A stretch of 64,000 bases of DNA from Maritalea sp049801075 (GTDB taxonomy: Bacteria; Pseudomonadota; Alphaproteobacteria; Rhizobiales; Devosiaceae). The stretch spans positions 930,001 to 994,000 of the forward strand of contig NZ_JBNAGG010000001.1 of the NCBI RefSeq assembly GCF_049801075.1, read 5' to 3'. Below the pieces are notes generated by a model. It was given only the letters and a program-made list of their open reading frames with translations. It searched no databases and was not told the DNA's origin. This document shows, in pieces, positions 9,285 to 17,248 of this stretch. Each line of letters starts with the position of its first letter. Position 1 is the stretch's first letter. The translations under genes and the position numbers were made by a program.

Positions 9285-10370
9285 ATGGCAGACAAATACG
9301 ATTTGGTCATTTTGGGGAGCACGGCATCAGCCCGCCTCTTGGCACTCAGCCTAACGCGCATCCACAAAGCGCGAATTTTGCTTATCATTGATCCTGAGCA
9401 GCCGCATCGACTATTTGCCACGCCCCAGACTTCTGCTGGTTTCTGTACATCTGCCGCCTTTTTTGAGCGTACTGCCGAAAGCGCAGCCACCGCACAGCAA
9501 TTGCTCGCAACGCTGGATGCCGAACTACTTGTACACACCAAACCTACGGCGATTTTTACCCAATTTCCGCAACATATGCCAATGTTGGAATTCACAGAAG
9601 GTGCGGCCATTCATGCTGGTGTGGTGTGCGAACGGCGAATTCATCCCGAGACGCAAACCGAGCAACTGGTTTTTCCCGACTCGTTGAGCTTTGAAGTCTC
9701 GAACATCATTCAAGCATGCGATGCGCACAATTCGGAAGCGGGCGAATATACGATATTGTCACGGGCTGATCTGACTAAATCACACATCACAAAAGATGGT
9801 CGATTTACCGGACGTACCGAAGATAGGTCTTTGAAAGCGGGTAAGGTTTTATTGCTTGATCCAGACTTGATCGCTGAGCAAATGAGTGAAAGTCCAAGTA
9901 ATTCGCTTCTTTTGGCTCAAGTGCATAACATCATTCGATTTAGTAAGCTAAAGCAACTGCCCTTTGCAGCGCAGCAAGACATCAGCACTGGGTTATGGCA
10001 ATTTGAAACTAGCGCGACCGACTTTATCTTCAGTGCGCCTGCGCCGATGGACCAACTGACCACGCACCTTTTTAAACATCACAATGATGTTGCTGACCGC
10101 CGCGTTCGGCAATTGGATCATTGCACTGAACTCAGTTCAGTTGATGGCTATCTAGTTTGCGACGCTTTGGGCATGCGCAACACGATATGCTTTGCAGGCG
10201 CCCAGCATTTTGATTTGGCATTGATGCCAGAACTCGCCAATCATATTTCTAATCTTCTTTCCGGCGCACAGACCAACAAAGATTCTTTCTGGCAAAATGC
10301 GAAAATTGGCAGAAAGCGCGGCGGCGAAGGCACATTGTTGCGTGTGGGATCGGCAGGTTCAAATGAGTAA
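9285..10370 (+). CDS. Unrecognised Rossmann-like protein, partner of the SoxA-like gene
   Basis: 361 residues. The N-terminus YDLVILGSTASARLLALSL, followed by a hydrophobic strand ending in an acidic residue, resembles a degenerate FAD/NAD Rossmann beta-alpha-beta unit. No other family motif could be recognised. It is translationally coupled to the next gene (stop and start overlap), so the two products probably work together, perhaps as subunits of an oxidoreductase. It could be a diverged SoxB-like or FAD-dependent oxidase subunit, but the usual GxGxxG is replaced by GSTASA. Real-gene status is supported by coupling, length and an ATG preceded by an intergenic region. Confidence 0.6.
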   Translation: MADKYDLVILGSTASARLLALSLTRIHKARILLIIDPEQPHRLFATPQTSAGFCTSAAFFERTAESAATAQQLLATLDAELLVHTKPTAIFTQFPQHMPMLEFTEGAAIHAGVVCERRIHPETQTEQLVFPDSLSFEVSNIIQACDAHNSEAGEYTILSRADLTKSHITKDGRFTGRTEDRSLKAGKVLLLDPDLIAEQMSESPSNSLLLAQVHNIIRFSKLKQLPFAAQQDISTGLWQFETSATDFIFSAPAPMDQLTTHLFKHHNDVADRRVRQLDHCTELSSVDGYLVCDALGMRNTICFAGAQHFDLALMPELANHISNLLSGAQTNKDSFWQNAKIGRKRGGEGTLLRVGSAGSNE

Positions 10371-12189
10371 GCGGATCGCCCAAATAGGAAATCATCGGTT
10401 TGCGCACTTGGTAGACCTCGAGCGGCCTATTTCAGTTCGCCTCAATGATCGCACCCTAACTGCTTGTTTTGGTGACACACTTTATTCCGCTCTAGTGGCC
10501 AACGGCATCACCGAAGTGGTGGGTCCGAACAGCGAAATGTTGTCGCTGAGCGCAACATTGCCTTTGTTTGCTCGTCACCGAAATTCAAAGTCACCGTTTC
10601 ATCGCGTGCTTGTTTCAGATTTGGTTTTGCATGACGGCGATGAGTTGGAGCTGGATTTCGCCCCTTTGGGCGCGTGGACACGCTTCAACCGTTTCATACG
10701 CAGGCAAAACAATCCACCATTGGCGATGAACTGGCAGCAAAACACGCATTTTGATTTGCCGCACTCAAACAGCCTTGTGCAAAGAACTGTTGTTATTGGC
10801 GCAGGCATCAGCGGCATGCAGGCTGCAATCGAGGCAGCGAACGTCGGACATCAAGTTTATGTGTTAGAAAAGGACCAATTGCTTGGTGGCATGTGCGCTT
10901 ATTATGGCAAATCAACGGGTGAAACAGAGCCTGTTGAATTGATCGACAAACTGGTTGAGCGCCTAGAATCCCTTGAGAATATCAGCGTGTTCACCGGCAC
11001 CAAAGCTTTGGACATTCGCAACAATCGTCTTCTGATGCAGCACAGCCTATTTCAGGATGATGAGCAACGCACAGAATTGAGCTGGTTAAAATTTGATCAT
11101 TTAGTGATCGCAACTGGCGGTGATCACCATGGTTTTACATTGGACAACCATCTCCCCCACCGGGTGTTAGATAGCAAAGATGCATTTCATGACCTTTGGG
11201 CATATGGCTTGGTCCGCTATAATCAAAATTTGCTTTACACAGTGGAAAATGGCGCTTATCGGCTCGCCATGCACTTGAAGGAAGCTGGGCTTGAACTTCT
11301 TGCGGCCTATGATGGACGCACGGGGCCAAACTCTCGTCACATCGAGTTTGCAAAGGCGGTGGGCGTGAAGATGGGTTCCGCCGTGCATTTGCAATCGCTA
11401 GCTGCCCTGCCAACCAAGATTCAATGCCATTTTGCTCCTACTCATTTTGAGGCGCAGCACCAGCAGTTTCAAATTGAAAGCGAGGCTTTACTCGTTGGCT
11501 ACCCGCCGCAGCCGGATAATTATCTATGGGTCAAAGCGGGTGGACAATCGCAATTGGATTCGCGAACGGGCCGCATATTGCCGAACGTTGGGCCTGCCCA
11601 TGTTGCAATTGTTGGCACGGCGGCTGGCTATAGTTCACAAACGGACTGCCTCACAAGTGTCGACGAAGCGATGTCTATTTTGGGCAAGCGTGGGCTGATC
11701 GATGGCGCATCGCAGGTGCATAACTCTCAAGTCTATGAAAGCTCCGCTGCGTATCGGCACCAATTGCCCACGCCGCTGCAAAGGCGCAACGCAGCGTTTT
11801 ACAACTATCCTGAAGCGACCAATTATTTCTTGCGCGCGCTGCCCGTAACAGATCAAACGTTGCGGCAATATTTTGCCAACGGGTATTTTGAGGATGCAAA
11901 AGAGTTAGACTTGTTGAGCTTTGACGCGCCGAAACACTTTAAAAATGTCATTGAGAATGGACATGAAATTGAAATCGTCTCGCACAACGATGAACGGCTG
12001 CGTGTCGGGCAAATGCTATTTGTTGCTGGGCAAGAAGGTGCGGAAAAGCCACTCGGGGTCATCACACAAATTCTAGATGACAAGATCATCGCCTTTTGCG
12101 ACCGCGATCAAACAAGCACGGGGCTTAACATTTCGGTTGAGCGACGGAATGGACTATTCTCACCAGCACGCATTGGCGATTTAGCTTAG
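10366..12189 (+). CDS. Sarcosine-oxidase-alpha-like / HcnAB-like FAD oxidoreductase
   Basis: 607 residues from the ATG at 10366, which overlaps the upstream stop (ATGAGTAA). The first about 110 residues (RPISVRLNDRTLTACFGDTL then SALVANG) match the Fer2_4 fold that opens sarcosine oxidase alpha and HcnA. Then comes an FAD/NAD(P) Rossmann motif, VVIGAGISGMQAAIEAANVG (about 140-160). The C-terminal aminomethyltransferase (GcvT) domain of full SoxA (about 1000 residues) is missing, although a short barrel-like tail (RVGQMLFVAG) remains. No soxB, soxD or soxG is adjacent. The likely role is oxidation of an amine or N-methyl compound. The substrate is unknown. Confidence 0.65.
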   Translation, partial: SKRIAQIGNHRFAHLVDLERPISVRLNDRTLTACFGDTLYSALVANGITEVVGPNSEMLSLSATLPLFARHRNSKSPFHRVLVSDLVLHDGDELELDFAPLGAWTRFNRFIRRQNNPPLAMNWQQNTHFDLPHSNSLVQRTVVIGAGISGMQAAIEAANVGHQVYVLEKDQLLGGMCAYYGKSTGETEPVELIDKLVERLESLENISVFTGTKALDIRNNRLLMQHSLFQDDEQRTELSWLKFDHLVIATGGDHHGFTLDNHLPHRVLDSKDAFHDLWAYGLVRYNQNLLYTVENGAYRLAMHLKEAGLELLAAYDGRTGPNSRHIEFAKAVGVKMGSAVHLQSLAALPTKIQCHFAPTHFEAQHQQFQIESEALLVGYPPQPDNYLWVKAGGQSQLDSRTGRILPNVGPAHVAIVGTAAGYSSQTDCLTSVDEAMSILGKRGLIDGASQVHNSQVYESSAAYRHQLPTPLQRRNAAFYNYPEATNYFLRALPVTDQTLRQYFANGYFEDAKELDLLSFDAPKHFKNVIENGHEIEIVSHNDERLRVGQMLFVAGQEGAEKPLGVITQILDDKIIAFCDRDQTSTGLNISVERRNGLFSPARIGDLA

Positions 12190-13499
12190 TGTTCTTCGCC
12201 TTTTGGCTCAATTGTTGCTCCCAGCTTCCGGCGCTCAATATTTTCTTTATTCTTTGACATGATCTGCGCGTAATCGGCGCCAAATCGTATTGAGCAAAGC
12301 TTGATGGCAATTTCTACCTTGGCAATCGCCAAACTGTCCGCAAATGGTGCGGATTTTTGATCCTCTAGCGCGCGCTCTAGTAGAATTTCTAAAGACTTAC
12401 CTAACTCGCTCCATGTGCGTTCAACTGCGGTGTTGACTGCAAGTGACTCTTTGGCGTTGCGGGCTGCATCCAGCAAATACACACTGTTGTAGGCTTGAAG
12501 AACCTGATCTGTGGTGAACAGCGTTTGGGCCTGTTGATGAGGCGTGCGCAAAACTTTGGTCACGTTCGGCACCACTTCTGAAATTCGCTTTTCCAGCACC
12601 CTGGAAACGCGGCCGGTAACGACCTCAATGCAATGGTTCCATTGGCTGGATTTGCCGAGATCCAGATAATAATGCATTACCCGCGCAATGCGGTGAAAAC
12701 GATCAATCGCGCGGCACATCAGATCTATATCGCTGAAGACGCCCGCTTGTTCTTCAATGATATCAACAAGCTGCTGCAAGTTGACCACCATCGCGTCGCC
12801 ATATGGGCCATAGCCTGATTTGCGCACCGTTTGCTCGGTCTCACCATAGCAATGGTCGAGCACGCCCATCATGAACTTTCCAGGCCAATCCATGTTGTAG
12901 ACAAGTGCCGTGCACCAAAGCTTCTGCATTGGACCAGTGGGCAAATCAATTGCTTCTACAAGCTCAGAAAACTCTTCTTCTGACTCATATTTCTTTACGT
13001 GGGCAGCCAACTCTTTGGCCGCCTGCAGCTTATTGTAATGCTTGATTGCGATCAGGATCAGGGGAAATGCTTCATAAACGTCAAATCCACCCAACTGGAT
13101 GGTCATCCGGCGCTGAATTTCTGCACTGTTTTGTGCGGCATTGAACTGGCTTTCCAACGGTTCGGCCAATTGCGCGAAGGCGGCCGCGACAAGTTGTTCG
13201 ATCTTTTTGGGCTTTTCATTTACCGAGGCTTTCAACCCCTCAACGAGTTTTGGGGCGCCATCGCGCTCAAGCCACACCCAGAATCGTTCCAAGTGCTTCT
13301 TTTCGATTGCAGTGCCGTATATGAGCGGCGATGACCGCATCATTACTGGCGCGAGCAAGTCATAGACGGCACCTAATACGCCGTACTTAGCAACACTGTC
13401 GCTTGTTACATCGCCATCAAGCGGATTCAAAGGGGCAAACCCCGAACCAGCATGGTCAAGGCCACCTGAGGAAAATCGATGAGATGTGGCAATTGGCAT
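12186..13499 (-). CDS. Unrecognised 437-residue protein
   Basis: This gene encodes a mostly helical, soluble protein without signal peptide or membrane segments. I do not recognise the family. A leucine/alanine-rich helical pattern runs through residues 60-430, and the charged C-terminus (KNKENIERRKLGATIEPKGEEH) suggests a cytosolic protein. The ATG at 13499 follows 73 bp of AT-rich sequence. Its stop overlaps the stop of the converging SoxA-like gene by 4 bp. Codon choice looks like the neighbours, so it is probably a native but uncharacterised gene. Confidence 0.7.
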   Translation of the reverse strand: MPIATSHRFSSGGLDHAGSGFAPLNPLDGDVTSDSVAKYGVLGAVYDLLAPVMMRSSPLIYGTAIEKKHLERFWVWLERDGAPKLVEGLKASVNEKPKKIEQLVAAAFAQLAEPLESQFNAAQNSAEIQRRMTIQLGGFDVYEAFPLILIAIKHYNKLQAAKELAAHVKKYESEEEFSELVEAIDLPTGPMQKLWCTALVYNMDWPGKFMMGVLDHCYGETEQTVRKSGYGPYGDAMVVNLQQLVDIIEEQAGVFSDIDLMCRAIDRFHRIARVMHYYLDLGKSSQWNHCIEVVTGRVSRVLEKRISEVVPNVTKVLRTPHQQAQTLFTTDQVLQAYNSVYLLDAARNAKESLAVNTAVERTWSELGKSLEILLERALEDQKSAPFADSLAIAKVEIAIKLCSIRFGADYAQIMSKNKENIERRKLGATIEPKGEEH

Positions 13500-13572
13500 T
13501 TAAACGCAACTTTACTATCAAAACATCATGATCTTAGATGATTTTAGTAAATAAACGATTTCTACCAGCGTG

Positions 13573-14058
13573 TTAGACCGTTTCGACTTTCCATTCGCCA
13601 TTGGCCGCCCGACAGGCCGTTCCCGTCGAAACATATCGCTTGCCACTAAGAATGACTGTGTGAGTAAATTCGCGACAATCTCGCCCATTTACTTTGATGT
13701 AGGGACCAACGGTCACTTCACCTTTTGCCTCGCTATCGCCCTGCCAGGTGCGGAATGCGCCTACACGGCCAAACTGCAACGCGTAATATTGGGCGCTCGC
13801 CGCTTCACTGGTTTCCTTGGCGCTCAGCAGTGAAGCAGCCTCAGGCTTGATGAAAGCCAAGATTTGACCAGACTGAAACTCGTCACTTGGCGTTGCGCTA
13901 ACGGTTGGCGTGGTGACTGGTGCGCTGGCGCTAGCCGAAGCCGTGTTCGAATAGGTGGTGCGACTTGTGCCAATATCCAAGCGTGCACAACCTGCAACCA
14001 TAGCGGTTGCACCTAAAATGATTGCGAGCTTCGCGATATTCTTTGCTTGATTTTCCAT
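13573..14058 (-). CDS. Small lipoprotein with RT0821/17-kDa surface-antigen-like domain
   Basis: About 161 residues from the ATG at 14058, with AAGG and GAGG upstream. A GTG at 14067 is an alternative. A lipoprotein signal ends in MVAGC, followed by a long Ser/Thr/Ala-rich linker. The C-terminal domain contains GRDCREFTHTVILSGKRY and a second cysteine in GTACRAANGEW. This matches the cysteine-paired domain of RT0821/Lpp0805-type surface antigens found in many alphaproteobacteria. It is probably an outer-membrane lipoprotein of unknown function. It stands alone, downstream of feuQ on the same strand with a 42-bp gap. Confidence 0.8.
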   Translation of the reverse strand: MENQAKNIAKLAIILGATAMVAGCARLDIGTSRTTYSNTASASASAPVTTPTVSATPSDEFQSGQILAFIKPEAASLLSAKETSEAASAQYYALQFGRVGAFRTWQGDSEAKGEVTVGPYIKVNGRDCREFTHTVILSGKRYVSTGTACRAANGEWKVETV

Positions 14059-14100
14059 AGCCCTCACCTTTGCCTTCCAATTGCGGCCAAATTTGGCTCT

Positions 14101-15444
14101 TTATTCAACACGACAAGGCAGTTTTATACAAACTGCCAGCCCCGAATCCTTGGGGCATTCAAAATTCACCTGTCCTGCACTTAATTGAACAAGTTCTTTT
14201 ACAATATCAAGACCAAGCCCGCTTCCGTGCATATTTTCGTCGAGGCGATGGCCACGTTGTGCGATCTTTTGTAATTTTTGTTGCGGCACACCATCGCCAT
14301 CATCCTGCACCACAATTTCGAGTTGGTCGCCTGTGATGCTGGTCAAAATGGTCACATTTCCACTTGCCCACTTCCCGGCATTGTCCAAAACATTGCCCAA
14401 TACTTCATCGAGATCACCGGGATCCATCCGAACGCTGATGTCTTTACCATTGGGAGTCCCTTCCCAATGATATTCCACCGGATGATGGATTTTGCGCATA
14501 GCCCCCAAGAGCCTCTTCAAAGCTGGCTCAAGTGACGTATAATTTGTTTGAATTTGGGATCTTGCGGCCATTTGAGCTCGTTGCAGGTAACGCTGAACGA
14601 TATCTTCCATTCGCTGCAGTTGTGTGCGCAACATTCCACTTTCAATCTGCTCTTTCGCACGCGCTTCATTGCGTAGCACCGCAAGAGGCGTTTTCAATCC
14701 GTGCGCCAAATTCCCCACATGGTTTTGGGCTTGCCTCACAATCTCTTTGTTGGTCGATAAAAGGGCGTTGATTTCATCTTTTACCGGAGACATTTCAGAC
14801 GGATAATCACCCTCAATCTTTTCAGACTTTGCATTCTTCACGCGGCCAATCTCATCCCGCAGTTCTTTCAACGGTCCAAGAGAGAACCGCGCCACAAAGG
14901 CAGCCAAAAGCGCCAGCACAATGCCGACAGCGCTCAATGCGAGGATTGTTTGATTTCGAAATAAGGAGACATCCGCATTCAGCTCATCCCAATTTGCGGT
15001 GACCAGCACGCGATAATTTCCGTTTTGGGTGAAAAGCTTACGCTCAGAAACGCGTTGTAGAATCCCATCAGCATCGCGCACATCTGCTCGTCGCCTGTTT
15101 TGGTCATCAAAGGGAATTGCCAATGTCGGCAGGTTGACGCCGAAGGTTGATGGCGAGGTTGTTAGCGGTGCTCCTTCTGCATCGGTAATTTGCCAATACC
15201 ATCCACTGCCAAGCTCTTGATAACGTGGATCAATATTCTGGAACGACCAATCCTCAGGTTCATCCTCATCGAGAATTGACCCGATCAATTGGTCCGACTG
15301 GCTTTCGATCACATTGTCGATATTTCTCTCCAGCGCACGCGAATAGACCATTGAGAGCGCCCATGCGGTCGCCCCAAGGCCAATCACAAGGCAAATCGCT
15401 GTTGCCACAAAAATACGCGTAAAGATGGAGAGTTTTTTGGTCAT
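14101..15444 (-). CDS. feuQ: Sensor histidine kinase, FeuQ/PhoQ type
   Basis: 447 residues with two membrane segments (about 8-32 and 168-188) around a periplasmic sensor domain of about 135 residues, then a HAMP linker. The H-box is NLAHGLKTPLAVL (PhoQ-like), the N-box is GNVLDNAGKW, and the G-boxes are DDGDGVP and GSGLGLDIV. The start overlaps the regulator stop by 4 nt (ATGA). FeuQ in rhizobia senses envelope or osmotic conditions and phosphorylates FeuP. In Sinorhizobium its activity is restrained by a small periplasmic protein, FeuN. The assignment rests on similarity of the adjacent regulator and on gene order. Confidence 0.85.
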   Translation of the reverse strand: MTKKLSIFTRIFVATAICLVIGLGATAWALSMVYSRALERNIDNVIESQSDQLIGSILDEDEPEDWSFQNIDPRYQELGSGWYWQITDAEGAPLTTSPSTFGVNLPTLAIPFDDQNRRRADVRDADGILQRVSERKLFTQNGNYRVLVTANWDELNADVSLFRNQTILALSAVGIVLALLAAFVARFSLGPLKELRDEIGRVKNAKSEKIEGDYPSEMSPVKDEINALLSTNKEIVRQAQNHVGNLAHGLKTPLAVLRNEARAKEQIESGMLRTQLQRMEDIVQRYLQRAQMAARSQIQTNYTSLEPALKRLLGAMRKIHHPVEYHWEGTPNGKDISVRMDPGDLDEVLGNVLDNAGKWASGNVTILTSITGDQLEIVVQDDGDGVPQQKLQKIAQRGHRLDENMHGSGLGLDIVKELVQLSAGQVNFECPKDSGLAVCIKLPCRVE

Positions 15445-16100
15445 TCCGCCGACAGTTTATATCCCAAACCGCGGACGGTTTCGATCAAACCGTCAGGCAG
15501 CTTTTTGCGCAACCTGCCGACAAAAACCTCAATCGTGTTGGAGTCCCGATCGAAATCTTGATCGTACAAATGCTCGGTCAACTCGGTTCGTGAGATCACC
15601 TTGCCATTGTGATGCATCATATAGGAGAGCAATCGATATTCGTGGGAGGTGAGCTTTATGGAGGAACCGTCAAGCGTGACTTTGCTGGCGCCGATATCTA
15701 GGCGCAATGGGCCAATTTCAATCGCGTTGGACGCATGTCCTGCAGCACGCCGAACCAGCGCGCGCAATCTTGCTAGCACTTCTTCCATATGGAACGGCTT
15801 GGCCACATAATCGTCGGCACCAGCATCAATGCCTTGCACTTTATCGCTCCAGCGGTCTCGGGCGGTGAGCAATAAAACGGGCATCGCGCGGCCTTCGCGC
15901 CGCCAGTCCTCTAATATGGAAATGCCATCTTTGATGGGAAGGCCAATATCCAAAACAACAGCGTCATAAGGCTCGGTATCGCCCAGAAAGTGACCCTCTT
16001 CGCCATCGAAAGCCTTATCAACTACATATCCAGCTTCTTCCAAAGCTTCACATAATTGTTGATTTAGATCCGGATCATCCTCAACCACCAAAACGCGCAT
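15441..16100 (-). CDS. feuP: Response regulator, FeuP type
   Basis: 219 residues with a receiver domain (phospho-acceptor D51 in VVLDIGLP, lysine in YVAKPFH) and an OmpR-type winged helix ending ETVRGLGYKL. Stretches such as AFDGEEGHFLGDTEPYDA and EHLYDQDFDRDSNTIEVFVG are, from memory, nearly identical to FeuP of rhizobia and Brucella. FeuP controls iron- or osmoadaptation genes, including cyclic glucan export in Sinorhizobium. The start lies 15 bp after the feuN-like stop, so all three genes probably share a transcript that begins at the direct repeat near 16470. Confidence 0.9.
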   Translation of the reverse strand: MRVLVVEDDPDLNQQLCEALEEAGYVVDKAFDGEEGHFLGDTEPYDAVVLDIGLPIKDGISILEDWRREGRAMPVLLLTARDRWSDKVQGIDAGADDYVAKPFHMEEVLARLRALVRRAAGHASNAIEIGPLRLDIGASKVTLDGSSIKLTSHEYRLLSYMMHHNGKVISRTELTEHLYDQDFDRDSNTIEVFVGRLRKKLPDGLIETVRGLGYKLSAE

Positions 16101-16115
16101 AATCTTGACCTCAAA

Positions 16116-16436
16116 TTATCGAATGACTTTACCGTTGACCGCGTCCACATTCAGGCGACGTTCAACACCATTATCATTCACTATTGTCAGTGCATATAAA
16201 GGTCCTGCTGGCCGCACACATAGTTCGGCACGCAAAACCCGATCTCCGGGTTTCAGTTTAATCTGATTTTTGATTTGCACAAATGATTGAATCTCACCCT
16301 TTTGCACAGCTAGGTTGATGACCATGCGGTCAACCGTACAGCCAGCATTTTGCGCATGGGCAGTCGGGATGGATATCAGTGCGACGGCCATAAAAATGAC
16401 CGTTGCGCAGCGATTGAAGATGCGTTTTTTTGTCAT
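16116..16436 (-). CDS. Small periplasmic PepSY-like protein, FeuN candidate
   Basis: 106 residues from the ATG at 16436 (the frame is open a little further). It has a signal peptide ending near PTAHAQ (about 27-29), two cysteines (C32 and C74 region) and a C-terminal PepSY-like strand pattern, YALTIVNDNGVERRLNVDAV. Position directly before feuP-feuQ, size and export match FeuN, the periplasmic inhibitor of FeuQ in Sinorhizobium. Equally, it resembles the PepSY proteins that accompany PhoPQ-type pairs. The family call is good. The FeuN role is inference from context. Confidence 0.7.
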   Translation of the reverse strand: MTKKRIFNRCATVIFMAVALISIPTAHAQNAGCTVDRMVINLAVQKGEIQSFVQIKNQIKLKPGDRVLRAELCVRPAGPLYALTIVNDNGVERRLNVDAVNGKVIR

Positions 16437-16461
16437 GGCACCATTTCTAGCAGCCATAAGC

Positions 16462-16477
16462 TGAACACAAAATGAAC
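16462..16477 (-). promoter_or_regulatory. Direct repeat, candidate FeuP box
   Basis: On the minus strand GTTCA occurs twice with 6 nt between the copies (11-bp period), ending 25 nt before the feuN-like ATG. OmpR/PhoP-family regulators bind two half-sites with this one-helical-turn period. It lies in the 54-bp gap after the muramidase stop. The site is a candidate for autoregulation of the feuN-feuP-feuQ operon. Confidence 0.45.
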
Positions 16478-16490
16478 GCCTTGTACGCGT

Positions 16491-16673
16491 CTATCCAAAG
16501 GCCGTTTCCTTCAGCCCCTTACGCAAGAAGATGATAGCAAAGGCTTCCATAATAAGTTGACCAGTGTTGGTACCATCAAATGCAGGCACTTCTATGCCCG
16601 ACAGTTGCGCCAATCCAATCAGCAACATGAGGGCTGCGGTAATATAGGTCTTATATCCTTGTAAGCTAATCAT
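16491..16673 (-). CDS. Possible internal-start holin-like product
   Basis: Inside the muramidase frame an ATG at 16673 is preceded by AAGGAA with a 4-5 nt spacer. It would give a 60-residue protein beginning MISLQGYKTYITAALMLLIG, which has the composition of a small holin-like membrane protein with an amphipathic start and a hydrophobic hairpin. A good Shine-Dalgarno at the exact module boundary suggests that this part is also translated alone from the same frame. Whether a fused product is made as well cannot be told from sequence. Confidence 0.5.
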   Translation of the reverse strand: MISLQGYKTYITAALMLLIGLAQLSGIEVPAFDGTNTGQLIMEAFAIIFLRKGLKETAFG

Positions 16674-17240
16674 CTTGTTCCTTATCTGCTTTGAAGAGTG
16701 TAAGTTTGATCGCGCGATTTTGCGCGCCCGTATTTCTGTCTCAGCAACGCGCCGCCGCCAACCTCGGGCAAAGATTGGATAGTGCCTAAGACGTTTCAAA
16801 AACCGCAACCGGGCCGCACTTAATTGTTTTATGAGGTCGACCTCGGTGCGAGTATTTATAAAGGTGGTCGTCGCAGCCATCGTGACTGGACCCATTCGCC
16901 CATCTTGAGGCGCTTGCACAATGCTTTGCAGCGTTTTCAATGCACGGCTAGGTCCGGAATTGACCGCGAAATCGAAAAGACAAAACGCGATGCCGGCGGG
17001 CAATTTCGTGGCCCAAATTGGGGACCAATAATATTGATGATAAATTTGCGCCGCCTCTGACTTGCGCAATCGACGCACGGCGGATTTCGGCAGCCTTGCT
17101 GCGGGTTTTATGTTGCGAAATCGCGCCAGGGTGGCGCGCGTAATTCCATATTTTGTTGCGCCGCCCGGATCGTGGGGATGGTCGACATATCCACCCTCCT
17201 GCGCAAAGATGTGCACGAGCGCAGCTTGAAAACTGTTCAT
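16491..17240 (-). CDS. GH108 muramidase with C-terminal holin-like segment (GTA lysis gene)
   Basis: 249 residues. The N-terminal GH108 domain begins with the catalytic EGGYVDHPHDPGGATKYGIT (E15), followed by a peptidoglycan-binding-like helical domain to about residue 185. The last 60 residues are a separate module: a hydrophobic hairpin (YITAALMLLIGLAQL and an AFAIIFLRKGLK tail) like small membrane proteins usually encoded as their own gene next to endolysins. The ATG at 17240 has AGGG 6 nt upstream and starts 8 bp after the DUF2793 stop. It should cut the cell wall to release GTA particles. In RcGTA endolysin and holin are separate and unlinked to the structural cluster. Confidence 0.85.
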   Translation of the reverse strand: MNSFQAALVHIFAQEGGYVDHPHDPGGATKYGITRATLARFRNIKPAARLPKSAVRRLRKSEAAQIYHQYYWSPIWATKLPAGIAFCLFDFAVNSGPSRALKTLQSIVQAPQDGRMGPVTMAATTTFINTRTEVDLIKQLSAARLRFLKRLRHYPIFARGWRRRVAETEIRARKIARSNLHSSKQIRNKMISLQGYKTYITAALMLLIGLAQLSGIEVPAFDGTNTGQLIMEAFAIIFLRKGLKETAFG

Positions 17241-17248
17241 GAATGGCC

